Shown piece after piece: positions 9,578-21,500 of a stretch of DNA of 64,000 bases. Positions within the stretch are counted from its first letter, which is position 1; every line of letters starts with the position of its first letter. The stretch lies in NCBI GenBank assembly GCA_026419785.1, contig JAODTK010005878.1, positions 307,547 through 371,546 of the forward strand. Direction: 5' to 3'. The notes beneath the pieces were generated by a model. That model worked only from the letters and a program-made list of their open reading frames with translations. It searched no databases and was not told the origin of the DNA. The position numbers and the translations under genes are program-made. This stretch comes from Sclerodactyla briareus. Lineage: Eukaryota; Echinodermata; Holothuroidea; Dendrochirotida; Sclerodactylidae.

Positions 9578-12330
9578 TTATTTGAACTGTAGGAGCCGCT
9601 TGATCATTTCAACGAAATATGAAACCCAACTTCCTGAAGCATTGGTTGCGTTAGACTTGATGTGAGAGTTCCAAGTCAGGTTACTGGTAATTTTCCATAC
9701 CAAGAATATTAGGTAAACTGCAGACTGTTGGAGGACCTGGTCAGCCATGGGCAGAAACGGTGCGTCAGGATCGCGCCGTCCAGAAATGAGTAGGTTTGAG
9801 GTTTTAGTTGGTTTCAAGTGACCAGATTAGAAGTACCCGATCCAAATAGAATTCAAGTTGTTGTTCAACTGACTGGCAACAAGGGAGCGACTATGGAAAT
9901 ACTCATTTTCGTTTCTGGAGTCGAGGAAAGCAGAGTGAATGATGAAGGGTCGAGTCATCAGGAAGGTATGGATTACGACAAGTGATTGAGCTCAGAAGGT
10001 CAGAAGACGAGAAAGTTTCAGAAAGAGCGACCAGTAAGAAAGCTAGCAGTCCAATAGATGAGACTAGGAACAAAACCCAAAGCAGGCAATTTGTTCCAGC
10101 ATGCCATAGGCGGTCGATGACTTGGCAATATTAAGAGTGATGTCGATGGCTGAAGCCATTGGTCGGCGATTAATGACGGTGATGAATGAGAGAGTAGGAT
10201 ACTGAAAACAAAACATGCTTATTAAATAAGTTGGTTTCCCTAACTTTGAAAGTACTGATGTCATGGCAATCGGCCTGTAATTGGAGGGGGTATATTTGTC
10301 ATCCTTCTTAGGAACTGGGAAAAAGTGTGCATGTTTCGACTCAGAAGGAAAACAGCCCATAGAGTAGCATAAACGGAATCGCTTGCCGAGAATTGAGGAC
10401 GATCGGAAGAAATGGCCGTCAGGACCTGAGGTTTTTTTTGTGTTTTTGATCTGAACCTTTATGAGCTTGACGAGCCGAGCGGGTGATAAAAATGATGTCA
10501 GAGAAAGTTCCATTGTAGCTGGCATATGAAGGATGAGGGTGGTCCTCGACATTGATGTTAGAATAGAGGAGGCTTTATGGTAGCATCACTGGCGACGGAG
10601 AACGAGAACCATCCAGGTTGTGATAAAGGGGGAAATGTAGAAGTACAAACGCTCTGAGATACAGATTGTCAAGTGACCCCCCACCCCCATTCAAAAAATA
10701 AAAGTCCACCACAGAGTGGGATGAAAATTTGGCCATACGTGAGAATGATTACTTTTTGCACTATCGACAGTCTCGGAGCAGGTATTTTTGGCAGTAACAT
10801 AAGCTAGGAGGGTGAAAGTGAGGAACGCCAAACACGATAAAATCGATTTTTCTTCTGAACGGCAGCGGAACATTGGTGGTTGAACCATGACGGAGATGAA
10901 GAAGATCCCGATCTTAAAGAGGAATGATTGAAGGCATTCATTCCACATAGTATCAGTAAAGACAGAAAGAGAGTCAGAAGGATCATTGAAGTTGGTAACT
11001 AGGGTCCACCGAGAAATCAGGAGAAAACCCTCGGAGGCCAAATCAATCAGCTTTAGAGTAATTCCGTTTTTCACTTTTGACAGGAAGGCATTTACGGACG
11101 AAATGGTTGCGCGAGGGGAAGAGGGAGAGAGAGGAAATTGAGACAGTGATCAGGAGAGCCAATTGGAGCAGAGACAATGGCAGAACTATAAATAAGAAAC
11201 TGGGTAGTATGAAGAATATCCAATGTGTTTGCAGAGTCGGAGGCCCGGTCGGGATTATAGGTGGGTGAGTTGATAGGCTGAGTCAGGCCGTCCGTAATAG
11301 CGAAAGATTCAGCTTCAACACCAGCTCTATCACAGCCTGTAAAATGAGTAAGCCACACTTTGAATAATGCACATTAACAAGTAACTATTCCACAGCTAGT
11401 GAAACGTTGAACCAGTGTTTCGATGGCACCAGTCAAGTGGAATAATGAAGAATCTTAATTACTACAATTGGGTGAAACGATGGATGCAACAAAGCACTTA
11501 GCGTGGCGGGAAAGGGGAGAGGGACTTTGCCACAAAAAGTTTGGAATATAACAGCGAAGATCGAACTCATGTTGACAGCTGGTAGGGATGATGGAGTGAA
11601 CAAAAGCACACACGCGCGACCTTGGAAACGAAACAATGATGAAGTGATGATGATGCACGTGGTTGAGAATGGCGTGAAGACCACGAACATTAGCGAAGAG
11701 AGAAACCAGATGTCACATTGGTGGCTGCAGTAGTTAGTTCGTGGATGGACCGGGAGGGGGAAGGACAAGGAACAGATTCTCAAAAACACCGAATACCGAC
11801 ATGGGCCAAATTGCCAGGGCATTGACATTGAATCTGCTCCCAGAAACACCGACCTAAGGTGACTCCTAGTCGCTAACTAGCGGAGGAGGGTGCTCGGATT
11901 ATACACCAGATGACAAGTCGTCCTCCTCAGGCGCTACGCTGTGGTCCAGGACTCTCAACCATTGGCTGGGGCAGGGTGCAGTGCAGTGCCCAGAAAAAAT
12001 GAAACTCCTTGGAAAAAAAAGGAGAAAAAAGGAGAATCCAGGGTTGAATAACGGCCCGGCCAGAGCCCCCAGAAGAAACTGACCAGAAAGTTTGAATCAG
12101 GCAAGATGCTACAGGCAGAAAAAGTCTGTGGAAACACGGGAGAGCGTCACTGGAGGCGGTGGTACCTAACACTGCAAAGAGGGTTGTTAACGGTTGTTAA
12201 CAGTTACCGACTCAGACTGGTCATCGCTCCCCGTTGCTGCCAAGCATACAGGGTCAAACGTGCCACGCGTGAATTGACAGCGGGATTCGACACCCCACTA
12301 ACACAAGCGTCAAGTTGGGGCGAAACTAGC
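9578..12330 (-). mobile_element. Jockey-superfamily non-LTR retrotransposon, degenerate
   Basis: Reading down the minus strand, in order: a G+C-richer leader (about 12330-11880); apurinic-type endonuclease remnants at 11849-11433; the endonuclease end at 11358-11092 (PIGSPDHCL, equivalent to the catalytic S-D-H motif); a post-endonuclease segment at 11074-10804 (WFNHQCSAAVQKK); RT fingers at 10552-10064 (KTSGPDG, then PSNYRPIAMTSVLSK); a YADD-equivalent near 9960-9990 (LPDDSTLHHSLCF); and the thumb/C-terminal part at 9817-9578 (KTSNLLISGRRDP, NLTWNSHIKSNATNAS). Several frameshifts and stops separate the pieces, so it cannot make protein. Non-LTR elements copy themselves by target-primed reverse transcription. 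The order and motifs fit the Jockey/CR1 superfamily; the exact clade is not decided. The 5' limit is estimated from the change in base composition. Confidence 0.85.
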
Positions 12331-13535
12331 TAGAATCGACCATATATTCTGGGCGGCATGTTACAATTTAGAGTGATATTATATCTACAGTCCTTAGATT
12401 ACCAATTGTGTTAATATTTGGTTTCTAATTTAATATTTTCCTCAGCCCTTTTCTCAGCTATTGACAACTGACAGAAGTTATGGAAAATAGACTGCAGACA
12501 AGACTTCCGTATTTTCTGTAGTTAACATTTAATAATGAAATCTAATAGCTCGATCTCAAGGATTTTGGAAGGCCTTTCCACCCTGACAGCGCTTCATACG
12601 CCTGTGCTTTTCAAAAGAATAACATAACATCAGTGATGTGTTGTTTTCTGGAATGCTGAGGACGCAATTTCAAAATTGGCGAGTACATTCATTCTGTATG
12701 GGCTATGTGAACAGGTAGAGAAGGTATACTATTTAAACTCAAGCGATTCTCTTTCTTACACGAAAGAGCATCTGCAATACATATTTTCATCACGCTTCCG
12801 GTAATAATGCATCAGTCAATACGGTCCTTATGTCAAACAGGTTACGACTGACAGGAAGAAAGACACTTCATTAGTTTTCAGAACGGATCTTCACTAAGGG
12901 CATCCGCATTTTCACAGCAGATTCCGAATACTGAAAAAGCTAATTTTGTCTTATCTCCGTTTGATGTTGACGATAATGTTACTTTGTTCACTTCCCGCAT
13001 TGCCTAATAGTACTGTGATCATTGAGGTTCAGCTGACAGTTGACTGTCATCCATTCTTGGGGTATGCTGTATGGTAATCCGAGCCTGTTGAAACAACTAA
13101 ATTGCATTAATAAATCAATCAATCCAATCACAGATGGGTTGGTATTGGCTATTAAACAGATTTGGCTACTTTTACACCCGTTTTTACTTGTTCAGAACAC
13201 CTTTTCCGCCTAACATTCTCCATTAGTTAACCTTACCCTAAACCCATCAGTATATCGCGTTCTGCTCTGGGCCTGACATTTGCTTGGAGAGGTGTGGAAA
13301 GCCGACGACAAGCAGCAAACAGCATTTATGTTCGCCATCCACTCCAGTCGTAAGATGCATCCTGGTCTTGCAACTTGGCAACTTGCGCATGAAAAGTTCA
13401 ATCGTAAGGGTAATCAGGTATAAAAGTGTTGGAAGAATAAATGTGTTGATTGGAAAATATGTTGGGAATATAACAGAACAGTTTTTCATACACTAATTTA
13501 ACTGTCATATCCTTGAGTGTCTGTTTTTTGCAGGG
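12331..13535. other. AT-rich spacer, nothing recognised
   Basis: I see no RNA gene, repeat or credible coding frame here. Short overlapping open frames near 13210-13496 occupy both strands and share no motif with known families. It separates two unrelated retroelement remnants. Confidence 0.5.
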
Positions 13536-13950
13536 CCTGACTGGTAGCCAGGCTTCCGGAGTTGTTGCATGGCCTCTACTGCTCTGTTTGGAGCACTGGG
13601 GTCATCCCAACTGACAAGGAAAAGAGACCTATATTCCAATTTGGGAAGGAAAGAGTGATACACGGGACTGCAATAACAATGAAGGGGTTACACCTCTCTC
13701 GGTGCCTGGCAAAGTAATCGCTAGGACCATCATGAACATGATCCGTCGTCAGCTGCTTGCGCATCAGCGTCCTGAGCAGTCGGGTTTACTCCCAAGAAGT
13801 CTACTGTGGATCGCACCATGGCTCTCCGTGTCCTGTCTGAGCGGAAGCGATGGAGGTTTTCCTGTGGCCTACGTCGATTTCCAAAGTGCTTTCGACTGTA
13901 CAGTGGCTCCAACACTCGTCAACATGTGTGTGGATTGGATTATGGGGAGA
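13536..13950 (+). mobile_element. RTE/BovB-like reverse transcriptase fragment
   Basis: In three alternating plus-strand frames the region spells the fingers and palm start of a non-LTR RT: GVTPLSVPGKVIARTIMNMI (about 13686-13745), then QLLAHQRPEQSGLLP, then AYVDFQSAFD (about 13869-13898), which is the first catalytic Asp block. The 'L-L-S-V-P-G-K' signature followed by H-Q-R-P-E-Q-S-G-F is typical of RTE/BovB-like LINEs. No YADD block follows; the similarity stops soon after, and a different element remnant begins at 14226, so this is a truncated piece. Frameshifts rule out function. Confidence 0.7.
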
Positions 13951-14225
13951 GAGTTGGGGTGGGAGGCGGGATGGGTCAGGCCTAGGCCTGGTCGCTTGCC
14001 AGAGGAGGAGGCCCGGTGATTGAAAGCAGTGGGTGAATGCGGCGAGGGTGCTGCCCCGACACATGCCCCCATTAGTGAGTAAGTCTTAACGGTGTGGTTG
14101 CGAGGTGATGGAATTGGTTATTAGCGTTCATATGCTGAATTATTTAACTGAGCATTAACGTGCTTTGCTAATCTACTGGAATTTATGGAAGACGTTACTT
14201 GTTCTATTAACAACGGTTAGGCTGT

Positions 14226-15310
14226 TGATATTATATTCAGGACTTTCAGAAAGCTTTCGGCAAGATGCCTCATGAGCCTCTCCCGATCAGATTGGAGGAT
14301 TCTGGGTATCACCGGTAATTTCCAATGTCCCACTAGGGCGCAGAGAGTTGTCAACATCAACAATATGCGTTCTGCTATCTGACAGAAGGACACCAGTGGG
14401 GTTCCTCGAGGCTCGAATCTTAGTCTCTTACACTTTGCTTACCTTTATTAACGATCTCAATGATTCTGTACTATCCAAAGTTCAGTTGTATCGGGAAAGT
14501 GACTCCGAATGATGATGTTGCAATTGTTCGAAGAGTTTTGAACAAATTTCCGAATGGTCTTCCGATTGACGAATGTTTTTTTGTTTTTTTCTTCATTTCA
14601 TTTCATTTAAAATCTGTTTCGACTATATAAGGAAATGTATAAAGTAGTACACTAGTCTATGCTAGTGACAATACGAACAAAGAGAGTCTACATATATTGT
14701 AGCCCGTAACCCCAGCTGGTGTGTCAGCTCAATTCAGAAAAAAAGGTCTCTGTATATCTGTGTATTTCGATTCTACATTGAAACCTTTCAAGCAGTGTGC
14801 GGAAGCTGATAGGAAAGGTAATTGATTCTCGGCCTGACCAAGCGTGATTTCGGTTTTCTTGGCAGAGATATTGTTGTCAGGCTATTTAAGCAGTTGGTAT
14901 GACCTTACCTGGAGTTTCGTGAGTGTGGACGTTCAGAGGAGAGCTAGGAGAATAATTCACCAGCTGCGAGACTCCAGCGTCCAGGTCTGACTTTAATGGA
15001 GCTAAGGCGAAATCGGGGTAATTTTATTCAGGTTTCCAAATTGTTCATAGCTTTGATGGTAGCTTCGTGGCAAAACGTTGCAGATTGGGCTTATGAAAGT
15101 ATTTCTCTATACGCAAAGAGTGACGAATGAGTCGAATAGCGTCCCAGCAGATGTTGTTTGGTTAGAGTGATATGCCTTCACGACATGTCTTGGCTGTTTT
15201 AAGGATTTGTGAGAGAATTCTTCCGGTTCTGTCTTTCTTCTTTTCCGATTGTTGTGGTTTTAAGGTCGGTCATTAGGACATTATTATTTTTACTGACCCT
15301 TACCTAATAA
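14226..15310 (+). mobile_element. CR1-like RT fragment, family shared with 52.4 kb
   Basis: Recognisable blocks, in several frames: FSGLSESFRQ at about 14237; a 'SGVPQGS-L-P' block reduced to TPVGFLEARILVSYTLL (about 14390-14450); INDLNDSVLSKVQLY at about 14450-14490, where the catalytic YADD should follow but is lost; and a C-terminal region from about 14985 with NRGNFIQV and KRCRLGL. The KRCRLG block also occurs in the element at 52370-54480, so the two are probably the same family. Stops and frameshifts are frequent. A T-rich gap near 14577-14610 lies between RT and C-terminus. Confidence 0.65.
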
Positions 15311-17548
15311 ACCAATAAAACTAAAATTAACCTGAAATGCATATAGATGAGGTACCCTAATTATATATTTTCATCCGCCATTATTATATTCATTTACAAC
15401 CCATTCACTCATCAGCTACCATTCATTCCCCACATCCATCTGTTCATATATTGTACCATTGACGCGTGGGACGGATTGGAGACTAAATATCATTTCAATC
15501 CATCATCTACTTACCGTGGTTTCTACGAGATAACAAACCATTTGTATTCGCGGTTCGTTGACTGGTAAGTTAAACACCTTTCAATGTTAAGGCATTGTCA
15601 TTATTTATTGTCTTGTTGACAATGTTTTTAAACATTGAAGTCACTGTCGGAGGCCTAAACACTAAGAAGCAATGTGATTCATGGGCGATACAATGTAGCT
15701 CATCAAAGGCTATGTGTAAGTGTGTCGTTAGCTGTTGCATTTCTCCCTTCTTCAGAACAATGGAGAGAATAATTGCAGCTTTGTCCATATGCGTACGAGG
15801 CGGAGGGCAGAGGGAGACCCCAAATTTCCTGAGCAAAAAATGAAAGAAAAACTGATAAATATGGCAGAAGGAAAGGCAAAAGTTCAAGAGATGCACGAAA
15901 TTCCGGCTGACTGGCCCGGATTTTCAATCAAATGCCCCCCAAAATGCATTGTTTTTGGCGGCAGGGCTCTTTCTCTTAAGTGACTGTAAAAATTCGGGCG
16001 AATAGTTTCTGCCCCCTAATAAATTAAAACGGTCCCGTACGCCCATGCTTCTATTCATACGTTGAAAGAATATACCTAAGAGCTGAGAAACGCTATCAGA
16101 ATGCCGCTAGACAGATTAAATTATACAAACAAAGATTGAAATCATGCAGATGAAAAAAAGTATTATTTCATCGAATTTCTTTCGAAAAAATGTACACAAT
16201 GTTTACCAGAGTTTGTTTTGGAAGCACTTCTTCTGTTCTCAAATATGGAAATAAGGAGAGTAACTTGTAAGCATATGGATGAAGAAAGATAGAGTGGAAC
16301 GACCCAGCAGTACCTACAATGTATACAGCGACTTTATGGGTTGAAACATCGTCAAGTATCGTCTATAGTCCTCTTTCACTTCATGCGAGGAACACCTAAA
16401 ACCTATTCCAGAACCCCTGCGTGTAGTGGCACGGAGAGAATAAGAATTTCTCTGTTTGAAACGAGTGTAGATGGCACAGTAACCTTGCCTATTAATTTAC
16501 TCTAATGGGAAATGAGGAGTAATTAATGTGAGGAACGTATAAAATTATTTTTCAGTGATATCCCTGAACATCTCGTATATGACATAAGTCAAGAACCTAC
16601 GATCATTCAATTCAATTTGTGTGAACAATGTATTTTAGAATTCGCACAGTCATCGAATGACACCTATTTACATGGACTGTAAACGCTGGGTGACAGTAAA
16701 TCAGCACATTGTCCTCTATTTTCCTCGGGTACACAATTTAACACATATTTAACATACTTAGAAAAGTTATATGTGTCTAAGCTAACGGTTACTCATATCA
16801 AATTACTGTTATTTCATGCATTCTAGTCATGGAAAAGTCATGCTATCAAAATAAGTCATAATCGGAGGTGGCGGTGTAATGGACATGCTGTATGAGATAC
16901 TTCCAAAACCCGAATTTCAGGTTTTGTTTATCAATTCTCTCTATTTCCTTATACATTTCCCATGTTGTTTGTTCGTTTAGTATTGCATTTAGTGGTGAGT
17001 ACCAATTTATTATCTCAAAGCAGGTTTTAGAACATACTCAAGAGTTTTGATTAAGGAGAACTGTGGTGAGGCGAGGGGGGAAACGACAAGGTCTAGGTAC
17101 TTCCAATCCCTTAGTTAGCCGATCATTTCTCAACACCAACCGTACTTAGGGTCCTTTCACGAAGTGTCCCTTCATACAGTGTTCCTATAATAGAAAATGC
17201 GAACATCGTACGTTGCTATCTGTTTTATAGGGGAGAAAAAGTATACTGCGCGCCATTTTCTCTCTTAGATAGGGAAAGTAAAGTTCTGCGGACCATAATA
17301 TAAGTTCATTACCTTTACATTGAATCAACTTGTCAGCCTGTGTGCATGAACCGGCGGAGACCACGGTTTGATAGTTGTGACGTAACTAAGTAGTGGAAGG
17401 AAGTGAATAATAATGTTGTGGGGGAGTGTATATATGCCATTTCAGTGGAAACGAGTTACATATATACACACAAGAGGAGTTTTGGAAATGCAAGGTGACG
17501 TCAAGAGAGTTTAGGTGCGAATCGCTCAATCGGTTGAGGAACATAACT
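15311..17548. other. Non-coding stretch, nothing recognised
   Basis: Overlapping frames on both strands at 15570-15983 are open but share no motif with a known family. The part at 15890-16010 contains a C-rich/A-rich segment of repeat-like appearance. A weak tRNA-like string, CGCTCAATCGGTTGAGG (17522-17538), sits just before the tandem duplication that follows. Confidence 0.45.
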
Positions 17549-18044
17549 TGCTTTCCATCGGTCTCTGATGGCTGTTACTAAAGACTGAACCTTTCTCCGA
17601 TTGAGGTAAATTAGGCATAACGAAGATAATATTATACATGTCCTATATGATAGTGGCTACACAAATATATGTTTTTGTCCTTGAATGTACCTCACGTCAT
17701 TGAAATCCTGAGGGCAATAGTGGTATTAATTATAGTCTAGCGTGAAAGACCTTCATGCCCTTGCAGTTAATGGAGTTATGGACTTGTTGAATATCTGTAG
17801 GAAGCAATTTTCGTCTTTCAGTCAACGCCGCTTTGCCTGTTGCTGTTGAAAAACATTCGCTAATAACATATTCAAGACTGAATGAAGGTCCCAATTTAAT
17901 ACCCCTACTACTACTATCATTTTCATTTACTAGAGAGCCATTATATGTGTAAATGAAGTTCCGCCCCGCTCAACAACTAACTGAGTAGAAAGTATTTTCT
18001 CAGAGAACCTATGACCTAACGAATTTGCCCATTTGTGCATAATT
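17549..18044. repeat. Tandem duplication, copy 1 (~496 bp)
   Basis: The block from TCCATCGGTCTCTGATGGCT to ATAATTTG is repeated immediately downstream. The first ~200 bp after GAGGTAAATTAGGC (17603 and 18099) look identical in the two copies. The last ~110 bp around GTCCCAATTTAATACCCC (17888 and 18358) also look identical. The ~120 bp between them are clearly diverged and differ by 26 bp in length. No coding frame follows the repeat. Confidence 0.92.
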
Positions 18045-18520
18045 TGCTTCCATCGGTCTCTGATGGCTGTTTTTGGAGACTGAGCCTTTGTTTCGATTGA
18101 GGTAAATTAGGCATAACGAAGATAATATTATACATGTCCTATATGATAGTGGCTACACAAATATATGTTTTTGTCCTTGAATGTACCTCACGTCATTGAA
18201 ATCCTGAGGGCAATAGTGGTATTAATTATAGTCTAGCGTGAAAGACCTTCATGCCCTTGCAGTTAATGAAGTTATGGACTAGTTGAACATCTTGCAGTCA
18301 ATGCCGCCTCGCTGCTGAGGAACAATTTGCTACTAACATATTCGAGACTGAATGAAGGTCCCAATTTAATACCCCTACTACTACTATCATTTTCATTTAC
18401 TAGAGAGCCATTATATGTGTAAATGAAGTTCCGCCCCGCTCAACAACTAACTGAGTAGACATTAATTTCCCCAGAGAATTATGGACCCCCAACGAATTGT
18501 CCACACTTCCATCAGCGCAA
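18045..18520. repeat. Tandem duplication, copy 2 (~470 bp)
   Basis: This is the direct partner of 17549-18044. Its central part (about 18262-18340) is shortened and substituted relative to copy 1, while both flanks match exactly over long runs. The similarity fades after CCAACGAATTGTCCA near 18505. Confidence 0.92.
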
Positions 18521-21500
18521 TGCTCCGGAAGATAATTTTCAACTGACTAGTGGTATTGTATAGTAGCAAATATAGGAAACTTCTCAAGGTTGGGGAGTAG
18601 AGTATCGATTAAGGTTCGTTCACCCTACCACAGTTTTTTTTCGAGACAATGCGCATCAACCTCACTTGTCCGGAAATCATTTTCAAAGGCAGTCACACTT
18701 TTAGACAAAACATCATTTCTTACTCATCGATCACTGATGGAAAATGCAGCGGGGCATAATACGATGCTTCTTGTTATTCAGAACATTGAAAAACAATCGA
18801 AAGATAGACCATCAATCAATTAGCAATTTCAGAACCCCGAATCAGATCGCCTCCAATTCGCTGTACCTCTATTGAAGTCATACTAAGACTTTCGTTCTCT
18901 TTTCATAGAGTACATATTTCAGACGGTTCATGAGAGGCCAACCAACATGGAGGTATCCCTCTTCATGAACATTTCAGTATCACTGATTATCTGTCGAGAA
19001 ATGTGTACTGGATACGCGAGGGAGGTGAAGTCCTACGAGCAATTTATCAAGGGAGCTGTAGTAGTGTTTAATCGAGAGAAGAACCATACCTCTGTTGCAA
19101 CACTGCTTGAATGTTTTTAAAGTAGATCAGAAATACATTCCACGATATTTTGTTATCCCGATTAACGTTAATGCTATTCATAAAGAGAAGCATTGTGATC
19201 GTGGGAGCTTAATACGCTACAGGAGCAGTAGCTCAAGAACTGATTCCAGTGAAACCACACTGGTGTTTTTTGGCCATGTAGAAAAGCGCCTCGTTCTTCC
19301 TAGTTATGAAGTCACTTTTTGAATCCATCTAAGGACATGGTCATCGAAACCACATGTCTTCATTTTAGTAGAGGACTTTCCTGCAACACCATACCGAAGG
19401 CTCTCTCGGAGAATAGGTGGACATTATCAATTGCTTTAATGTGTTAATAGCCCATGTAGCATCCTCTATTAATTATAATGAATGATCCAATACAAATCTA
19501 CTTCAGCCTGGTGGAAATCTCGAATTGGATTTAGAATTAGGTGACAGTTTGCACATATATGATCCTAAATGATTACTTCCATCACGTTGCAAACATGATT
19601 TTGCTAAGTTTAAATAATATGTCAAATAACCATTATTTCTAGGAATTCATTCTTCGTAGTGTGATAAACGTAAACGTTATTAAAATCAGGTAGCGAACAA
19701 CATTGGTGAATGATTTTGCCAGGGAGCGCTTGTTGTTGTCACTCAAGCAACAACAATACCTGTGTTGTGCATTGCCTATGCGACTTGAGAGGGACATTTA
19801 AACCCATGCATATTTTTATTCCGCTAACAAGAAAAAATATGAACATTTTTTGGCATGGATGCATTTTTCACGTTAGAAACTGTCTGATTTGTTTTCATAT
19901 GACCTGCACACCGAAGGAATCAATAATGACCAATGATAATAGATTACTGACACCCTTTCTTGATCAGTTGTATAAGGTCGGTCTGGCGTATAATTGCAGT
20001 TCGGATATGACCCCGGTGGTTACTGTCTTATGGTCCATCATATTCTCAAATGGGGCGTAGCCACTGGCGCACATTTTCATAGGTAAAAATGTCTTAAACA
20101 TGAATGCCATACGAGGTCAGTCGACCGTAGCTAAAGTAACTGTGTCAGAAGCCGTGTCCAGAGGTTACATAGACAACATAGCGCACAAATGATTAACGGT
20201 ATGAAGGGGTATTTTTTTTACAATTGATTCACACGTATGTTATTTTTTTAGCTTAGTTTATAGTGAGATATATGGATTAGAGGATGTGATCCTTGAATAC
20301 TATATTGCTGCCACAGCTTCCCAGCTATTAGGAGAGACAGAGAACCGCATCGCAGCCATTAAGAGAGACAGAGAACTCGGGACTTGAAGCATAGGGACTG
20401 TTTTTAAAGAAAATTCACACTCTCAGACAATATTGCACGTGATTACCATTAGTGGATAGTCTGTTCATATTGTTGGTTCTCAACTATTTTCTAATCACAA
20501 ACTCCTTGTGATAAACGACAACGTATTGGGAACAGTGGTTACTGGCATAGGACATGGGTGGGCCCCCGTCATTAGAAAGTTCCCTATTTCATATTTCGAG
20601 GGTTCCTATAAGAAAAAATTATGCATCACTCACTGTCTGTATCATTTGTTACATTACTCACTCACTAACTTCTTGCTTTCGCGGGTCCCCCACCCCCGTG
20701 GTTCCATGGATTCGAATCATCAGCTAGATGTACTTTTTTTTCTCTCGGTATTACACGCTTTCTCTTTATCGAGTCATGAGTCATTGGGATGTTTCCTCCT
20801 GATTTATGCAAATCACTATGAGAGGCGTCAGTGGGAAAATGTTAATGTGATGCCGTTGGCGTGTCTCGATCAAGCGGAAAATGGATATCCATAATCCTCT
20901 CTCAGCGAAAGGCGGATGCTCAAATCCATAGAACATCCTGCTTCCTCTCGGCGAGAGGCACAGGTGGATAATGTCTCATCATTAGTAATTACGAACCAGC
21001 TCCTATGAATGAAATCATTGCGTGATACTTTTTCACAACTTTGATACCCCCACAGGGCAAATAAACGTTGCGCCGAAGACCAGGAAAGCCTATCGTTATG
21101 ATGACATTGCTAGCGTTCAATAAAACTATATAAGCATAATTTTGTCGCAAAAATATCCAGTTTTATTATAAGAAAAAACAAACAACAGAGTCCTCGGTAA
21201 AACTGTGCATTTGACAATTTAGCTCGAGTCTTAACCGTTTTAGGTATTGGGAATGACTGCATGAAACCAGCGATAGTTATTTTGTGTATTGTACATCGAA
21301 ACTGACTTCTTCAGTAAAGGAACTAACTAGGTTTAGCCTAACCATGAATCTCAATGCACATGTTTAACCAACTACAGAAGGATTTCACAAAGCAACTAGT
21401 TGAATACGTTATTGTTGCTGTCTGTAAACTACTTGAACATCGGTTGCGTGGATATCTAATGAATTTACCGCGGAACTTTGTATATTATGATGAGTTGCTG

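Noticed and set aside
20508..20894. 128-codon plus-strand open frame as a host gene
   Set aside because: It has no recognisable domain, duplicate or splice context; lengths like this occur by chance in 64 kb searched in six frames.
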